In this document: positions 14,161-26,100 of the stretch, one piece after another
Position numbering within the stretch: position 1 is the stretch's first letter
Layout of the letters: every line of letters begins with the position of its first letter
Assembly (NCBI RefSeq): GCF_937616625.2
Contig: NC_065577.1
Span: 20,101,501-20,165,500, forward strand
Length of the DNA: 64,000 nt
DNA from: Mercurialis annua
Taxonomy: Eukaryota > Streptophyta > Magnoliopsida > Malpighiales > Euphorbiaceae
Direction: 5' to 3'
Program-made: the position numbers and the translations under genes
Notes under the pieces: generated by a model
What the model was told of the DNA's origin: nothing
What the model saw: only the letters and a program-made list of their open reading frames with translations
Database searches by the model: none

Positions 14161-16153
14161 TGTTGGCGCAGCGGGAGGCGCATGTCCGGATCGTATATTT
14201 CAATTCAAAATCGAAATTCCAACAATTCGGATCCTAAAGTTGATCATATCAACAACAAATGGATCGTCGTATCATTTAGTAATTAAAGCACGCATCTAGG
14301 AATCATAAGAGGAATACCTATGTCGATTCTCCAACGATTCTTGTAGTCCCGAAAGTACGGCGACCTCAAGCTCGTCCACACGAGTATGCGTCCGATTGAA
14401 TCCTCGCCTTGAAGTAATCCTGCAAGAGTTCCTCTTGCCGAGCAGCCCTAAGCTCAAACTCTCGCCGCGATCACTACCTTGCTCGGATGTATGAAAAACG
14501 TCGCCAAGTTTTTCCCGTGATTGATGACTACTTGAACTCCTTCAAGTGCTTTCTCTCTCTACAACTTTGTAGTGAGATGTGTGTTGTGTGTTGTTTTGAA
14601 ATGAGCAAGGACATGCTCTATTTATAGGCTAGAGCATGTCTTAAGAATGCAACACCTTGCATGCTAGGTGTCACACACCAAGCAAAGATGTTGCCACCAT
14701 GTGACACCTTTCATGTGGTGACATCACATAGGTGACATCATATAGGTGATGTCATCATATTACATCACATATATGACATAGGCTTATCTCATTACATCAT
14801 CACCATGACATCATCATTCCATTAGCTAATGATTAGTCATTTAAGTATCATTAATTACACTAATTAATTACTTAAACCTTTTAATCATAAAACTTGGTTA
14901 AAATATAATTAGGTTCCTACTAATTTATAACTCTTATAAATTAGTCCCTAATTAATATGGACATAATACAATTAGGTTCCTACTAATTTATAACTCTTAC
15001 AAATTAGTCCCTAATTTGTACTTGTTTTTCATCTTAGATTAATTTCCGAGATATGCTAGTATCTATATGAAATCGATCTTTCGTAAACTCAATCGGTTGC
15101 ACACTCTATTGTGTGTGACTAACTAGGTTCACATCTATATGGCAACGAGAGACATAAGAAACGCCTTTCTTATATTAAATAATTAAATCCCATTTAATTA
15201 TTAATTCTCGTAGATCGAGAGTGACGTCTAGCAACATATCACGACCCCCAAATAGAGATGAATGTTTCGATGCATTCTTTTTGAACCAATGTTCATAATT
15301 ACCGTACACTCAAAATTCCCTTCATCTAAGATTCCAATCTCGACTAGTGTCACGGTTAAGTCAAACACTGTATGTCTTGATTATATGACCTCATCTCCCA
15401 ATTCTAATTCTTGATAAATATGACTTCCACTAGAAACAACTTTCTATGTAAGTCATATACACCTGCGCAGGTTTTATCATCCATCAAGAACAATTTGAGA
15501 TAGCATAGAATCTTGTCTCCGTTCATCCAGAGTGATGAATCCTTTCTAGGTTAAACCCCTATCTCCATATACAACTAACTAGAGCCAACACATCCCGCGG
15601 CCCTAGCTCATGAAAGATCTAGGGTTAAGGAGTATCAAACTCTAATCACCTATATACAAGATAGTGTCACCGCAAGTCAAAGGACATATGTACAATTATG
15701 AACTAGATGATATTAAATTGACTTTAATGAATTACCATGTATAAGTCATCTAGCGTCACTTGTTCGACTCACTCAACACCTTGAGTGTCCATGTGTTTAT
15801 TCTGATCCCCATCAAGTAGTATGAGACTCACTATTTCCTATAATTTAGTAACTCTTTACTAATCAGGAGAATAAACAGAGGTGACGATCTTTCTGGGATA
15901 ATGCGATGCCCTTATTCGCAGGACCCCATCGATCGTGAACGGTTATTTAGATCACTTGTATAATAGAATCTGTCTCTCATATTCTTAACACCTTAAGAAT
16001 AGATTCTATCACAATGTGATAAGGACAATACGTAATAAATGAACACTTAGTTGATGAGACACTTAGTTCAAATAGAACATATATATCTTTGCCATTGGGA
16101 TTAATTCTACAAATATACACGATCAAATGGCCCTAGGGCACATACTACTAACA
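14161..16153 (-). mobile_element. Solo LTR of a copia-like retrotransposon, reversed
   Basis: A 1,993-bp segment bounded by TGTTGG on the left and CTAACA on the right, the TG...CA ends of an LTR. Read on the minus strand it begins TGTTAGTAGTATGTGCCC and ends in CCGCTGCGCCAACA, a GC-rich end of the kind seen in plant Ty1/copia LTRs. A minus-strand TATAAATAG lies at 14618-14626. No primer binding site follows the minus-strand 3' end: the satellite begins there directly. No partner LTR is in the window, so this is a solo LTR or a relic. The flanking bases (AATGCT on the left, GGTCT on the right) do not form a target duplication, so at least one boundary has been rearranged. Internal direct repeats lie near 14907-15014, and CATCA-rich sequence at 14700-14820. 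Confidence 0.75.
14610..14640 (-). promoter_or_regulatory. LTR TATA box enclosed by a perfect inverted repeat
   Basis: TATAAATAG on the minus strand (14618-14626) straddles the left arm and the loop of an 11-bp perfect inverted repeat: GACATGCTCTA at 14610-14620 and TAGAGCATGTC at 14630-14640. It lies in the expected promoter part of the reversed LTR. The promoter role is inferred from the motif and its position. Confidence 0.55.
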
Positions 16154-16656
16154 GGTCTGGTCTGGGATGGGTGGGTGGTTCGGTTCGGTTGGCACTATTA
16201 TTTTTTGATACATAAATAATTTTATTTTGTAACAGGTTTGTATTTTGCAAATAAACCTTTGAACTACTCATACGTTTTTAACTGTTGTAAACAATTTATT
16301 ATCAAAAACGTTTTCAGTATTTATGTTCCATCTTTATGATTGTCTCAACAGCTCTTTTCCTCCAGCCTATAAATACCGGTCCCTTCTTGCATTTCAAAAC
16401 ACACAAAAACAAAGAAAAAAGAGCAATACTCAGAAAGTGTTTACAAAGCTGCTTTCATAGTGCAGTGAGAGCAGTATATTTTTAGCTGTTTTATCCTAGG
16501 GACGCCGCAGTTGATAGTCAGTTTTTCACCACAGAGTTGTGCCGCGAAACGTCTAAAAGAAAGCGACCTAGTCCGCGAATCAGCCTCATCGTATTCCTGT
16601 TCAATTTTAGCAATTGTTCCAACAATTTTTAGACGTTTCCCTTTACAATTGTTGCC
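16154..16656 (+). promoter_or_regulatory. 5' leader / partial LTR of copia element with TATA box
   Basis: Upstream of the copia gag, TATAAATA at 16368-16375 is followed by a CA-rich stretch (about 16395-16430) typical of a transcript start region, then some 200 bp of leader before the ATG at 16657. This looks like the U3-R-U5 part of the element's 5' LTR plus untranslated leader. The LTR's left end is missing: the reversed solo LTR abuts at 16153. I could not find a tRNA-Met primer site (TGGTATCAGAGC) here, so the LTR/leader boundary is undefined. Confidence 0.5.
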
Positions 16657-17949
16657 ATGAATACCGATGAGGTTGCTGCCTACGGTTCTTCTACTGTTGA
16701 TGCCAACAAACAATTCGGGTTTGAAGGCTTGCATTTCAAAAGGTGGAAACAAAAGACTGAATATTTCCTAACCATCAAAAAGGCGGTTTCTGTTTTAACA
16801 ATGGCAATGCCTGTCGTTGATGAAACTGCCGAGGAAGAAGAAAAGGAAAAACAGAACGGTGAACTTCAACAGTAGATGACAAATGATTACTTGAGCAAGA
16901 ATTTTATTCCCAATGCACTAAGTGATGATCTCTATGATTACTACAATGATGGAAAGACAGCAAATGAAACTTGGGAGGCGCTGCAAAAGAAATATGATAC
17001 CGAGGAGGCGGGGACTAAAAAGTATGCAGTCAGCCGCTACCTCAAATATCAAATGAGTGATGAAAAATCTGTTGAGGCGCAATCCCATGAATTGCATAAA
17101 ATAGCTCATGAGATCATTTCCGGAGGTATGGTTCTTGATGAACAGTTTCAAGTTGCTGTTTTAATTGACAAATTACCTCCTTCGTGGAGGGACTTTAAGA
17201 ATTCTCTCAGGCACAAAACAAAACAGTTCTCGCTGAAAAGTTTGATCACTCGTCTTCGGATTGAGGAAGAGGCGAGAAAATATGATCTAAAATATGAAGT
17301 GTTGGTTGTTTCTAACAACACAAGAAAGTTAAGTTCGATGAGTCTAAAGCCTAATGGCAAGAATTTTAAGAATCAGAATCGCAATTTGAACCAAAACCGA
17401 AATGTGAATCGCAATAAAGCAAACCCGAATGGTAATCCTTCAAGGAACCATATTGTGAAACAGGCACCACCTGTTAAGAATGACCTGCCACCATTTCTAT
17501 GCTTTAACTGTGGAAAACCGGGTCATATGGCACGCAAGTGTCGGAACAAGCCAAGTACTGCTCCACAAGCTAACTTGACTGAAGAGCCTTTTAAGGCTAT
17601 GATAACAGAAATGATGGCTGAGATCAACCTTGTTGGTGGATCAAATGGTTGGTGGGTTGACACGGGCGCTAATCGCCATGTTTGCCACGATCGTGCTATG
17701 TTCAAAATATACACTTCTGTGGATGATAAGAAAGTATTACTAGGTGATACCCATACCACTACTGTTGCTGGAATTGGAAGTGTTGAACTGAAATTTACTT
17801 CAGGAAAAACACTAATCTTGAAGGATGTGATGCACACTTCTATGATGAGGAAGAATTTGGTATTTGGATATCCTCTCAACAAAGCTGGATTTTTTCAAAC
17901 CATTGGAGGAGATATGTACACCATTACTAGAAATGGTATTTTCTTCTGA
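16657..17949 (+). pseudogene. Ty1/copia gag and protease, broken
   Basis: Gag region of a copia retrotransposon that would package element RNA, followed by the aspartic protease that would cleave the polyprotein. The ATG at 16657 opens a 72-codon N-terminal part ended by an in-frame TAG (16873-16875). The same frame continues from 16876 for 357 codons. Counting from 16876, a UBN2-type gag region occupies about residues 1-140, a basic Asn/Arg-rich linker about 160-190, a CCHC zinc knuckle C209-x2-C212-x4-H217-x4-C222, and the protease motif WWVDTGA with Asp262 near 258-264. The frame ends at a TGA just after the protease, where the sequence jumps into mid-integrase: a deletion junction near 17947. 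It is part of one gag-pol unit with the next two entries. Two breaks make it non-functional. I cannot assign the copia lineage with certainty. Confidence 0.9.
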
Positions 17950-18571
17950 TTTTACACCAGTGCATTTGATGAAAAATAAAACTGATGCACTTGACATGTT
18001 CAAGTTATTTGTTACAGAAATTGAAAATCAATTCAATAAGAAAATCAAAAGATTTCACAGTGACAGAGGTACTGAATATGAATCTAGCTTGTTTATAGAA
18101 TTCTATAACTCACATGGTATTGTGCATGAAAGAACAGCTCCTTATTCTCCTGAAATGAACGGTAAAGCCGAAAGAAAACATAGAACACTTACAGAAGCAG
18201 TAGTGTCTATTTTATTGAATTATGGAGCTTCTTCTTATAGGTTGGGTGAAATTTTGTTGGCTGTATGTTATGTGCTCAATAGAGTCCCTAAATCGAACAA
18301 TAAGATTTCACCTTATGAGGTCCTAAAGAAAAGACAAACAAATTTGTTTTATTTGAGAACTTGGGGCTGCTTAGCCTATGTTCGGATTCCTGATCCGAAA
18401 CGAATAAAATTAGCTAGCAGAGCCTATGAATGTGTTTTTATTAGGTATGCGGTCAATAGCAAAGCATATAGATTTTATGACTTCACTGCACGAGTTATTA
18501 TTGAATCAGTAGATGCTGAATTTTATGAACATAAATTTCCTTTTAAATTAGAAAATAGTGGGGGCGAGTAA
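17948..18571 (+). pseudogene. Ty1/copia integrase fragment (N-terminus deleted)
   Basis: C-terminal two thirds of a copia integrase, which would insert the cDNA into the genome. Visible are FHSDRGTEY (second catalytic Asp), SPEMNGKAERKHRTL (catalytic Glu) and the copia-typical LRTWGCLAYVRIP block. The HHCC zinc-binding N-terminus and the sequence leading to the first catalytic Asp are absent. The frame starts abruptly at an Asp codon (17948) directly after the protease region, in a different frame from gag. That fits an internal deletion of several hundred bases rather than a simple frameshift. It ends at TAA 18569-18571, and the same frame continues into the reverse transcriptase region. Confidence 0.88.
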
Positions 18572-20229
18572 TCTAGTAATGTTTCTGTGGTCAGGAATAA
18601 TGAGATTACTGATGATATAGAACCAGAAATCAGAAGAAGTAAAAGAGCTATAATTTCAAAAGATTTTTGAACTGATTTCCATGTCTATTCTTTAGAGGAG
18701 GATCCTACGAACCTCCTGGAAGCTCTGATTTCTTTAGATTCTTATTTATGGCAAGAAGCCAAAAATGATGAGATGGATTCACTAGAATCCAATAAGATAT
18801 GGCATTTGACTGATCTGCCTCCCGGTTGCAAAACCATAAGTTGTAAATGGATCTTAAAAAAGAAACTGAAACCTGTTGGCACAGTAGACAAATACAAAGC
18901 TCGACTTGTAGCCAAAGGTTATAGACAACGTGAAAACGTTGATTTCTTTGATACCTATTCACCTGATACTAGAATAACATCCATTAGAGTGCTGATTTCG
19001 ATCGCTGCTCTATATAATTTGGTTGTACACCAAATGGATGTTAAGACTGCCTTTTTAAATGGTGAATTGGAGGAAGAAATTTACATGGATCAACCTGAAG
19101 GTTTTGTGATACATGGTCAGGAACAGAAGGTGTGCAAGTTAGACAAATCTTTGTATGGTCTAAAACAAGCACCTAAGCAATGGCATGAGAAATTTTATAA
19201 TCTTGTCATCTCAAATGGTTTTAAAGTGAATGAAAGTGAGAAATGTATTTACTACAAATCTGAAAAGGAACTTTGTACTTTCATATGTCTTTATATAAAT
19301 GACTTGTTGATTTTTGGATCAAATATTCATGTTGTGAATGCTGTGAAATCAATGTTTAGTGCCAACTTTGATATGAAAGATCTAGGTGAAGCGAATGTCA
19401 TTCTTGGCATAAAGACTGAAAAAGGAATTTCTTTAGATCAATCTCACTATGTTGAGAAGATTCTAAGGAAATATAACTACTTAGACTGTAAACCTGCATG
19501 TACACCTTATGATGCAAGTGTAAAACTTCATAAGAACACTGGTGATAGTGTACGAGAGTCTGCATATGCGAGCATCATTGGCAGCCTTCGGTATGCCACT
19601 GACTGTACTAGACCCGACATTGCATATGTCGTTAGATTATTGTGCAGGTTTACTAGTAGACCTAGTATTGAGCATTGGCATGCTATTGAAAAGGTTATGA
19701 GATACCTTAAAAGAACAATGAATCTTGGATTATATTATCTGAAGCATCCTGCTGTACTTGAAGGGTATAGTGATGCAGATTGGATACATTGTTAGATGAT
19801 TTCAAAGCCACGAGCGGCTATATTATTAGTATAGCTGGCGCAGCTGTTTCTTGGAAATCAAAGAAATAGATGATTCTGGCTCAATCTACGATGGAGTCAG
19901 AAATGATAGCATTAGCTGCTACTAGTGAAGAAGCAGGATGGCTAAGAAGCCTACTAGCTGAGATTCCTTTACGGGAAAGACTGATACCAGCTGTGTTGAT
20001 CCATTGCAATAGAACCGCATTTATTGCAAAAATTGAGAACCATTATTATAATGGTAAGAAACGACAGATACGTCGTAAGCACAACATTGTTAGAGAATTA
20101 ATCTCAACAGGGGCTGTTAGATTGGATCATGTACGCGCTGATGATAACTTAGCAGATCCTTTGACGAAAGGATTAGCTAGAGAGAAAGTCCATAAAACTT
20201 CAAAGGGAATGGTACTAATGCCTATATAA
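18572..20229 (+). pseudogene. Ty1/copia reverse transcriptase - RNase H, broken
   Basis: Copia reverse transcriptase (RVT_2 type) and RNase H, which would copy element RNA to DNA. An in-frame TGA lies at 18668-18670. The main open stretch (18773-19795, 340 codons) has KWILKKKLKPVGTVDKYKARLVAKGY, given here only as the segment around residues 25-50, QMDVKTAFLNGELEEEIYM with catalytic Asp89, and SLYGLKQAPKQWHEKF. The polymerase box reads YIND (residues 174-177) where the family has YxDD, so the first Asp of the pair is Asn. A frameshift near 19790 breaks the RNase H domain after SDADW. A TAG at 19867-19869 breaks it again. The tail (19870-20229) keeps the Ser-Thr-x-Glu-Ser-Glu block and ADDNLADPLTKGL, and ends at the normal position. 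Defective by several independent lesions. Confidence 0.9.
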
Positions 20230-20399
20230 TGAATCATCCATAATGGTAACTCGAGCTAACTGACTGGAGATCCCAAGAAATAGGTTCAGTGGGTAATAAC
20301 AAGTTATGAATGATATGAGCCAGAATATGCAAAATTGAAGCATGATTCCTGAAGCGATTAAAGGATGAGTTAATAGAATCTCTTAATGAAGTCTATACT
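20230..20399 (+). other. Copia 3' untranslated remnant, truncated
   Basis: 170 bp after the copia pol stop, with CTAACTGACTGGAGATCCC, a sequence commonly seen downstream of plant copia pol. It should run into a polypurine tract and 3' LTR, but is cut at 20399 by the start of a gypsy LTR. The missing 3' LTR is not found on the far side of the gypsy cluster (satellite begins at 37634), so the loss reflects rearrangement as well as insertion. Confidence 0.6.
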
Positions 20400-22215
20400 T
20401 GTAATATCCCGTGTTTTTCCGTCATGGTTTCGTTGTGTTTCCGACTTAGTTTTGGATTGTTAATGGTGGACTTAGCAAGTGTGACACTTTGTTTGGGGTT
20501 TGAGTTGTATCTCGTATGTGTTGCATGTGTCGTGTGAGTTTTCAATGGCGATTTGATTTGTTTTCGGTTTATAATCGATGATGTATTCGTGTACCTTCTT
20601 AATCTGACATGGTTTGAGAAAACATGCATATCTCCAAATTTAACCGTTGGATCGGGCTCAGTTTTGGATATGTTGTGCCCAAGAAAAATTTGACTGTTGG
20701 ATCAAAACTTAAGGCGCGATGAGACGAACGCGCCTCGCCTCGCGCCTCCCATCGCACTTCACTTGTAATTTTGTGTCCTGGCCTTTAAATAGACCCCTTA
20801 TTCGATCCATATCAGCCCCCACTTATTTTATAAACCCTAGGCACTTAAAAGACTCTGTGAAATACAAATTCCCTTGCTATCTCTCACGTTCTTGGATTCG
20901 GTAAGCGATTTTAACACTCCGTTCTTTGTTAAATCAATTTCTTATCGCGTATATCGATTGTTAACTTATTCAAATCCTTTTTCAAGCATGTTGTGGGTGT
21001 TGATTCATTGTTTTCATTTGGTTCTTTCGCTGATCTTGCTTCTTAACGGTATGTGTTTCTATCCCTTGATTTATGAGTAGGGCTTCATGTGTTAGGTTGC
21101 TAGATTGTGTTCTAATGTGATTTACCCATGTTATGGCTGATTCGATCTCTGAATTTTCATGTCAATTCTGTAATAGGGTGTTTAGCATTAGATTTACTTG
21201 ATTTAATCATTAGAACTCATGTCAATTGTTGGGTTTAAGTGCTAGTTGATTTTGTATGTTAATGGCTTGTTAAATTGTTGTTTTAGCATTGTTATAGAGC
21301 GCTGGAAATTCATGTTTTGGGGCTGATCTTATGTGTTTGAACCAATGGTATATTTTTGACATGCTTGGTAAATCATAAGTTGATTATATGGCTTATAATG
21401 CATGATTTCACCTTGTTTATATGTTGAGTACATTTCAATGATATAGTTGATGTCCATAATCGTATTGGGACTATTTTGTATCATCATTGGCATGTTGGCA
21501 TTGCTTGGTTGTGAATTACTTTATTTGTGTTGTTTTATTTTAGTAGTCAAGTTCATGTTGTGGTTAAGTTGTGGTTTGAATCTTGTTTCAAATCTGAGTT
21601 TAACGTTTAAATGGATGATTTAATCCTTTTTGGTTCATTTAAAAGAAGTTTAACATACTTATGTTGGTATGGTGTGATTTGCCGATTGTTGGCTAAACGA
21701 TGGACTGTGTTCTTGTTTTTAAAAGACTAATCTTTTCATTCATGTTATTCAGAATGTAAACTTGAGTTTTATTTTGGTTTAACTTTGGGTTGGGTTTGAC
21801 TCTGGTTGCCCAACAAGTGGGAAGAAGCTTGGTAATTTTGATAACTCGGCTGACTCATTGGTATGGATTTAAACTTGGGTTATCTAAAACTGTTTTCTGA
21901 AATATTCAACTTGTGTTTTGAAATGGAAACTTATATGGTTTGTATTCTATAACTTGGGTTATGGTTTGGATGCGTATGAACCTTATGTGTTCGGTTATAC
22001 ATTTGCTTGTTATTATGTGTCCTAGTCCTACATGGTGTCTAGTACTCCCTAGAGTTAGGATATGTTTTTAATTATTATTTATACCTTGTCTAGACTCTTC
22101 GACTGTTCGTGCTTCAGAGACGAACCAGGATTAGATTGCTTGCCAGGTTATCACGTGGATTAGCAAGCAGTGAGTTTATATCGCTATTTATCGCTTTATT
22201 AAGTAAATTGTATTT

Positions 22216-22273
<58 letters not shown>

Positions 22274-23107
22274 ATAAACAACTTTCAAACTGTTTTTGGC
22301 ATTATGGATCTGAATTGGAACGGGCTACTCGATGGGCATCATCGAGACTGCGTGCGCACCGGTATATGATCATATGGTATTGAGGTAGGTTTGAGATACG
22401 TCTAGCCTTAGTGAGGGCGCCGGTGGAAGATACGTCTCCTGGGACTCACATGTTTATTTGAGTGACAGTCGTGGATCGATTATGGAGATACGTCTCACCG
22501 GCACGACAACTGGATTTAGATATTTGTGGTTTAGGGTTTCAATGTTTATCCATAATGATAAATTGCTTTACAAATGTTTTAAGGTTTTTAAAGGTTTTCA
22601 CTTAATAAATGTAAATAGTTGTATGAACTCATCTCAGTATATCTGACCCCGTTGTTTTTCCAATTTTTCCAGGGTTATGATTTGAGCGAGTCAACTGGTC
22701 TCCGATTCTTTATTTCCTCGGAGGTCTTACTTTATTTTATTAAAGTTATTGAAGTGATTTTACTCTTAGACCGCAGTAGTAATTAGAAGTCTTACTTGTT
22801 GTAGTACTTGTTGACAGATTAACCCAATTGGATTATTTGTTGATTGGTATTATTATATTAACTTTGATTATTTAATATTTATGCCGTGTTAGAGACTCGG
22901 AGATGACCGAGAATTTATTATTTATATGTCGTACATATAAACTGCTATAATAGGTTGGAGTCTCGGTTGCCCCCGAGCATGTGGTTTTATACAGGTACAA
23001 TGTTTTAAATGATCAATGTATGTTATCCGCAAGGCTTGCTACGGGTTTCGGTACAACCATACCTATATCCTAGCGCCAGTCGCGATTCATGAAAATGGAT
23101 CGTGACA
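20400..23107 (+). mobile_element. Ty3/gypsy (chromovirus-like) LTR A
   Basis: A 2,708-bp LTR from TGTAATATCCCG to ATCGTGACA. The right end is fixed by the tRNA-Met primer site five bases downstream. It is related to LTRs B (34723-37633) and C (60955 on) through shared blocks: the GGGTTTGACTCTGG... AACTCGGCTGACTC region (21790-21855), GACGAACCAGGATTAG (22119), the CTCAGTATATCTGACCCCG stretch (22632), and the GGTTGCCCCCGAGCAT region (22965). The first 1 kb differs strongly from B and C, so this is a separate subfamily. It contains a (TA)n tract at 22218-22270. The left junction with copia sequence shows no recognisable target duplication with any later boundary. Confidence 0.88.
22218..22270. 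repeat. (TA)n microsatellite inside LTR A
   Basis: About 26 uninterrupted TA units. At the matching place in the related LTRs (28325-28345, 36783-36805, 63068-63090) there are only a few TA units, so the tract expanded within this LTR copy. Confidence 0.95.
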
Positions 23108-23111
23108 AAAT

Positions 23112-23123
23112 TGGTATCAGAGC
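23112..23123 (+). other. Primer binding site (initiator tRNA-Met), element A
   Basis: TGGTATCAGAGC, complementary to the 3' end of plant initiator tRNA-Met, four bases after the LTR end at 23107. It marks the start of minus-strand DNA synthesis and fixes the element's orientation as plus. Confidence 0.93.
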
Positions 23124-26100
23124 TTTGGTTTCAGACCAAGGCCTTATGCATGTTATGTGTTTATTAATTTGGCATGATAAGTGATGTCGTGTCTTAGGAA
23201 CTACTGCGGAATTAGGATTCGTGTCTTGTTTTTTTTGAAACATCATCTTTTGTTTTCAAACTTTCAGCCTACATCCTATTGGTGATGTGTGTCAGTCATT
23301 ATTTAGTGTTGATGCTATAATTGACAATTAATTTCTCTTGGATGTTACTTGTTGTGTTTTATCATGTTGAGGTTAGTTAACTTGGGTGATGTTAATTGCT
23401 TCTGATTTCTCGGGAAATCTTATGTTGGTAATTTTTCTAAATTCATATTGGGTATGATGTTGTTTGATAAACTTTGGCTTTTATGCCATTATTGATTTGA
23501 TAACGATGGATTATATGGTGAGTACATTCTTGGCTTTTGCCTCGATTGTTGATTTTAACTTTGATCGTATGTTGGGCGTTAGCCTTTTTTTTCTAAGTAA
23601 AGAGTTTCTGGGTTTAAACTTTAAAACGTGTTTTGTGGTCATACATGGTTTGGCCACATGTTGTTTTAAGGGTTTTTATTGAGAAATCTTTTTTATTCGA
23701 TTTATGTTTTGACACAAAATCAGAAGACAAGTTTAGATTTTAATTCTTTAAAAGTTTTATTTTGGTTAAGTTGCCAGTAAAAAGGGAATTTTTTATATTT
23801 TGAAATCTTATGTTTGGTTTGGTGTTGACAAACGATTATTTTTCGAACGATATTATTATAAGGTAAGTCGCTGTTTTTAGAATGTAATATCGTTGAAGTT
23901 ATTTTACCATGTGGTGGCATGTCAACATTTTGAAGTTTTTGAATTTATGAAATGGTTGTTGAGATTAAAGATTTCTCATTTGAGATTTTACATTGCTATT
24001 TTAGCGGTTGGGTTGCGTTGAGCTCTCAATTTTGAAAGGATGGAAAATTTTATATAAATATTTTTCCGGATTTACAGATGTTTTGAATACGTTTCATAAA
24101 CGATTGTTTTGGGTTTTGACTTGGGTCACCCAAACTGGGAGTTGGGCTTGGAAGTTGTAATGACTCGGCTAACTCGATAGTTCCGTGGATTGAGATATTT
24201 TGGGAATTATTTTAAGCAATGAAATTATAAGAAGATATTTTCCGGATACTAATTTGTTTTAACCGTGGGGCTCAACAAAATATGAAAGTTTTATGGTTGA
24301 CTTTAAATTTTAAAAATGAATTTTGAAGCGTACTTATAAAGGATAATTTATTACAGGTTGATTTTGCTATAAGAATTTAAAGCTTGTGTGGAATATTTTG
24401 ATTTTTGTCTTTTAAGTATGTTTGGGTTAATTGTGCTTAATGGAAATGCTTTCGTGGTTTATGGTTAGTAGGAATCACAATATTTTTGGTTTTAATTTGC
24501 GTTGTGTATCTCGCAAGTTTGGTTGGAATACGTTGATTGCTTATATTTTATCTCTTCGTGCGAAGAAGCACGTGAGATGATTTATTTCACGCGGTTATGG
24601 TTGATGCCTGATGTTTGGTTTGATTGTGAGTTGAAATTTTCTTTAGACCTTGTTTTGATCTAATTCAGCTTTGGGTTAAGATGGGTTTGCTATATGGTTT
24701 GTTTTGGTGAATCGAGATCTTTGGGTTTCGATATCGAGGAAGATAAGGGAAGTACTCCCTTGGAATGGATGATAGTTTCTGATTATCCTGTAAAGGATAT
24801 TGGAAATTCCAAACCTAGAAGATAGATCGGTGTATTAATATACTGGTGTTCTCATCAAGTTAATGATGTGATGCGAGAACCGGTGGTAGGTTTCATAGGA
24901 ACGAATTTGATGTGTTATTTCTCTTAGGTATAAGTTCAGTTTGGTTGTAGCTAGTTGGATACTTCAATTATACGTAGAGTTTTTAACAAAGATATAAGGT
25001 TGAGTTGTTATAATCGAATGTTGTTAGATTTCAAGTATGGAGTTTGCGAAATATTTTGAGGTTATCGAGTGCACATCTCACAGAGTGTAACGTCTAGCAA
25101 ATAGTTTTGAGAAATTGATTTCAAAGGTTGATTTGTTAAAATATTTGAAATATTTTCAACACGTAATTGTGCCCAGACATATCATGAACATGCATTTTGA
25201 ATGTCACGAATAGTATTTCATTGAGCATTAAGTATGTTCACTAAATAAAAGATAAAACAATAATAAATACATGCATAATAGTACATGCATCACATGCATA
25301 GAAATGATTAGGGTTGGATGCAACTCTTTGGGGATGAGAGATGTCATCACCCTGGCGCACAATTATGTAAAATGAATTTTATCGATAAAGTGTTTGAGAA
25401 GGATGTTTTGGCACGAGCTCATGAGTCACATTGTGATACTTTATTTATAAAGTTGCTGGTTTTCAAATGATTTTGAAACTGTTAACGAAAGGTAGCTAGA
25501 CAAATATTTTGTGATGATGGTGATGGGATTGGACGTTTACGTTATGAGCGATTGGTCCGTAGGATCAGAATCTTATGGATAAGAGTCATAATGATTTTGA
25601 GGTTGCGCTCGAGAAATAGTGGTGCTAAGTGCGTTATAGAGTAATTTAGAATTGAAAAATTTCGTGATAATTTACGATTGTGGATTAAGGATGTTGGTTA
25701 TGCTCCATGTGTGTTTATACATTGCGTTCTTTTTTTTTAAAAAGAGATGTTATCTTTCAGATTAGATTTTTCCAATTACTTTGGGTAAATGGATATAAAA
25801 GTATTTTCATAAATAAAGAGATTTGCGTTGTTAAATTTTATCCTTCTGAGGAAAGGAATAAATTTTGTCAAAATTAATTCAAAAGGAATAATAAATTTTT
25901 CGGTTGAACGATTTTTCAAATTGTGTTTTTGTTTAAGAAAATTTAGAAGCGACTTAAATTTTGGATGTTTGAAACATCAATGTGTATTTTAATACGAATG
26001 ATTTTTCTACGGTTTGTGTATTTTCGAGAAAGAGATAAATTTATTTTAGCAAGTTTTGTTTAAAGATAACATAAATTTTGTCAGTTGAACTGATTCAAAA

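Noticed and set aside
17812..18003. Minus-strand frame over the copia protease/integrase junction
   Set aside because: Shadow of the plus-strand coding sequence.
20719..21080. Short frames in LTR A as a host gene
   Set aside because: They lie inside a bounded LTR and lack any domain or codon-usage support.
23112..23123. A tRNA gene at the TGGTATCAGAGC sites (also 29176)
   Set aside because: Only the 12-base primer site is present, with no cloverleaf around it.
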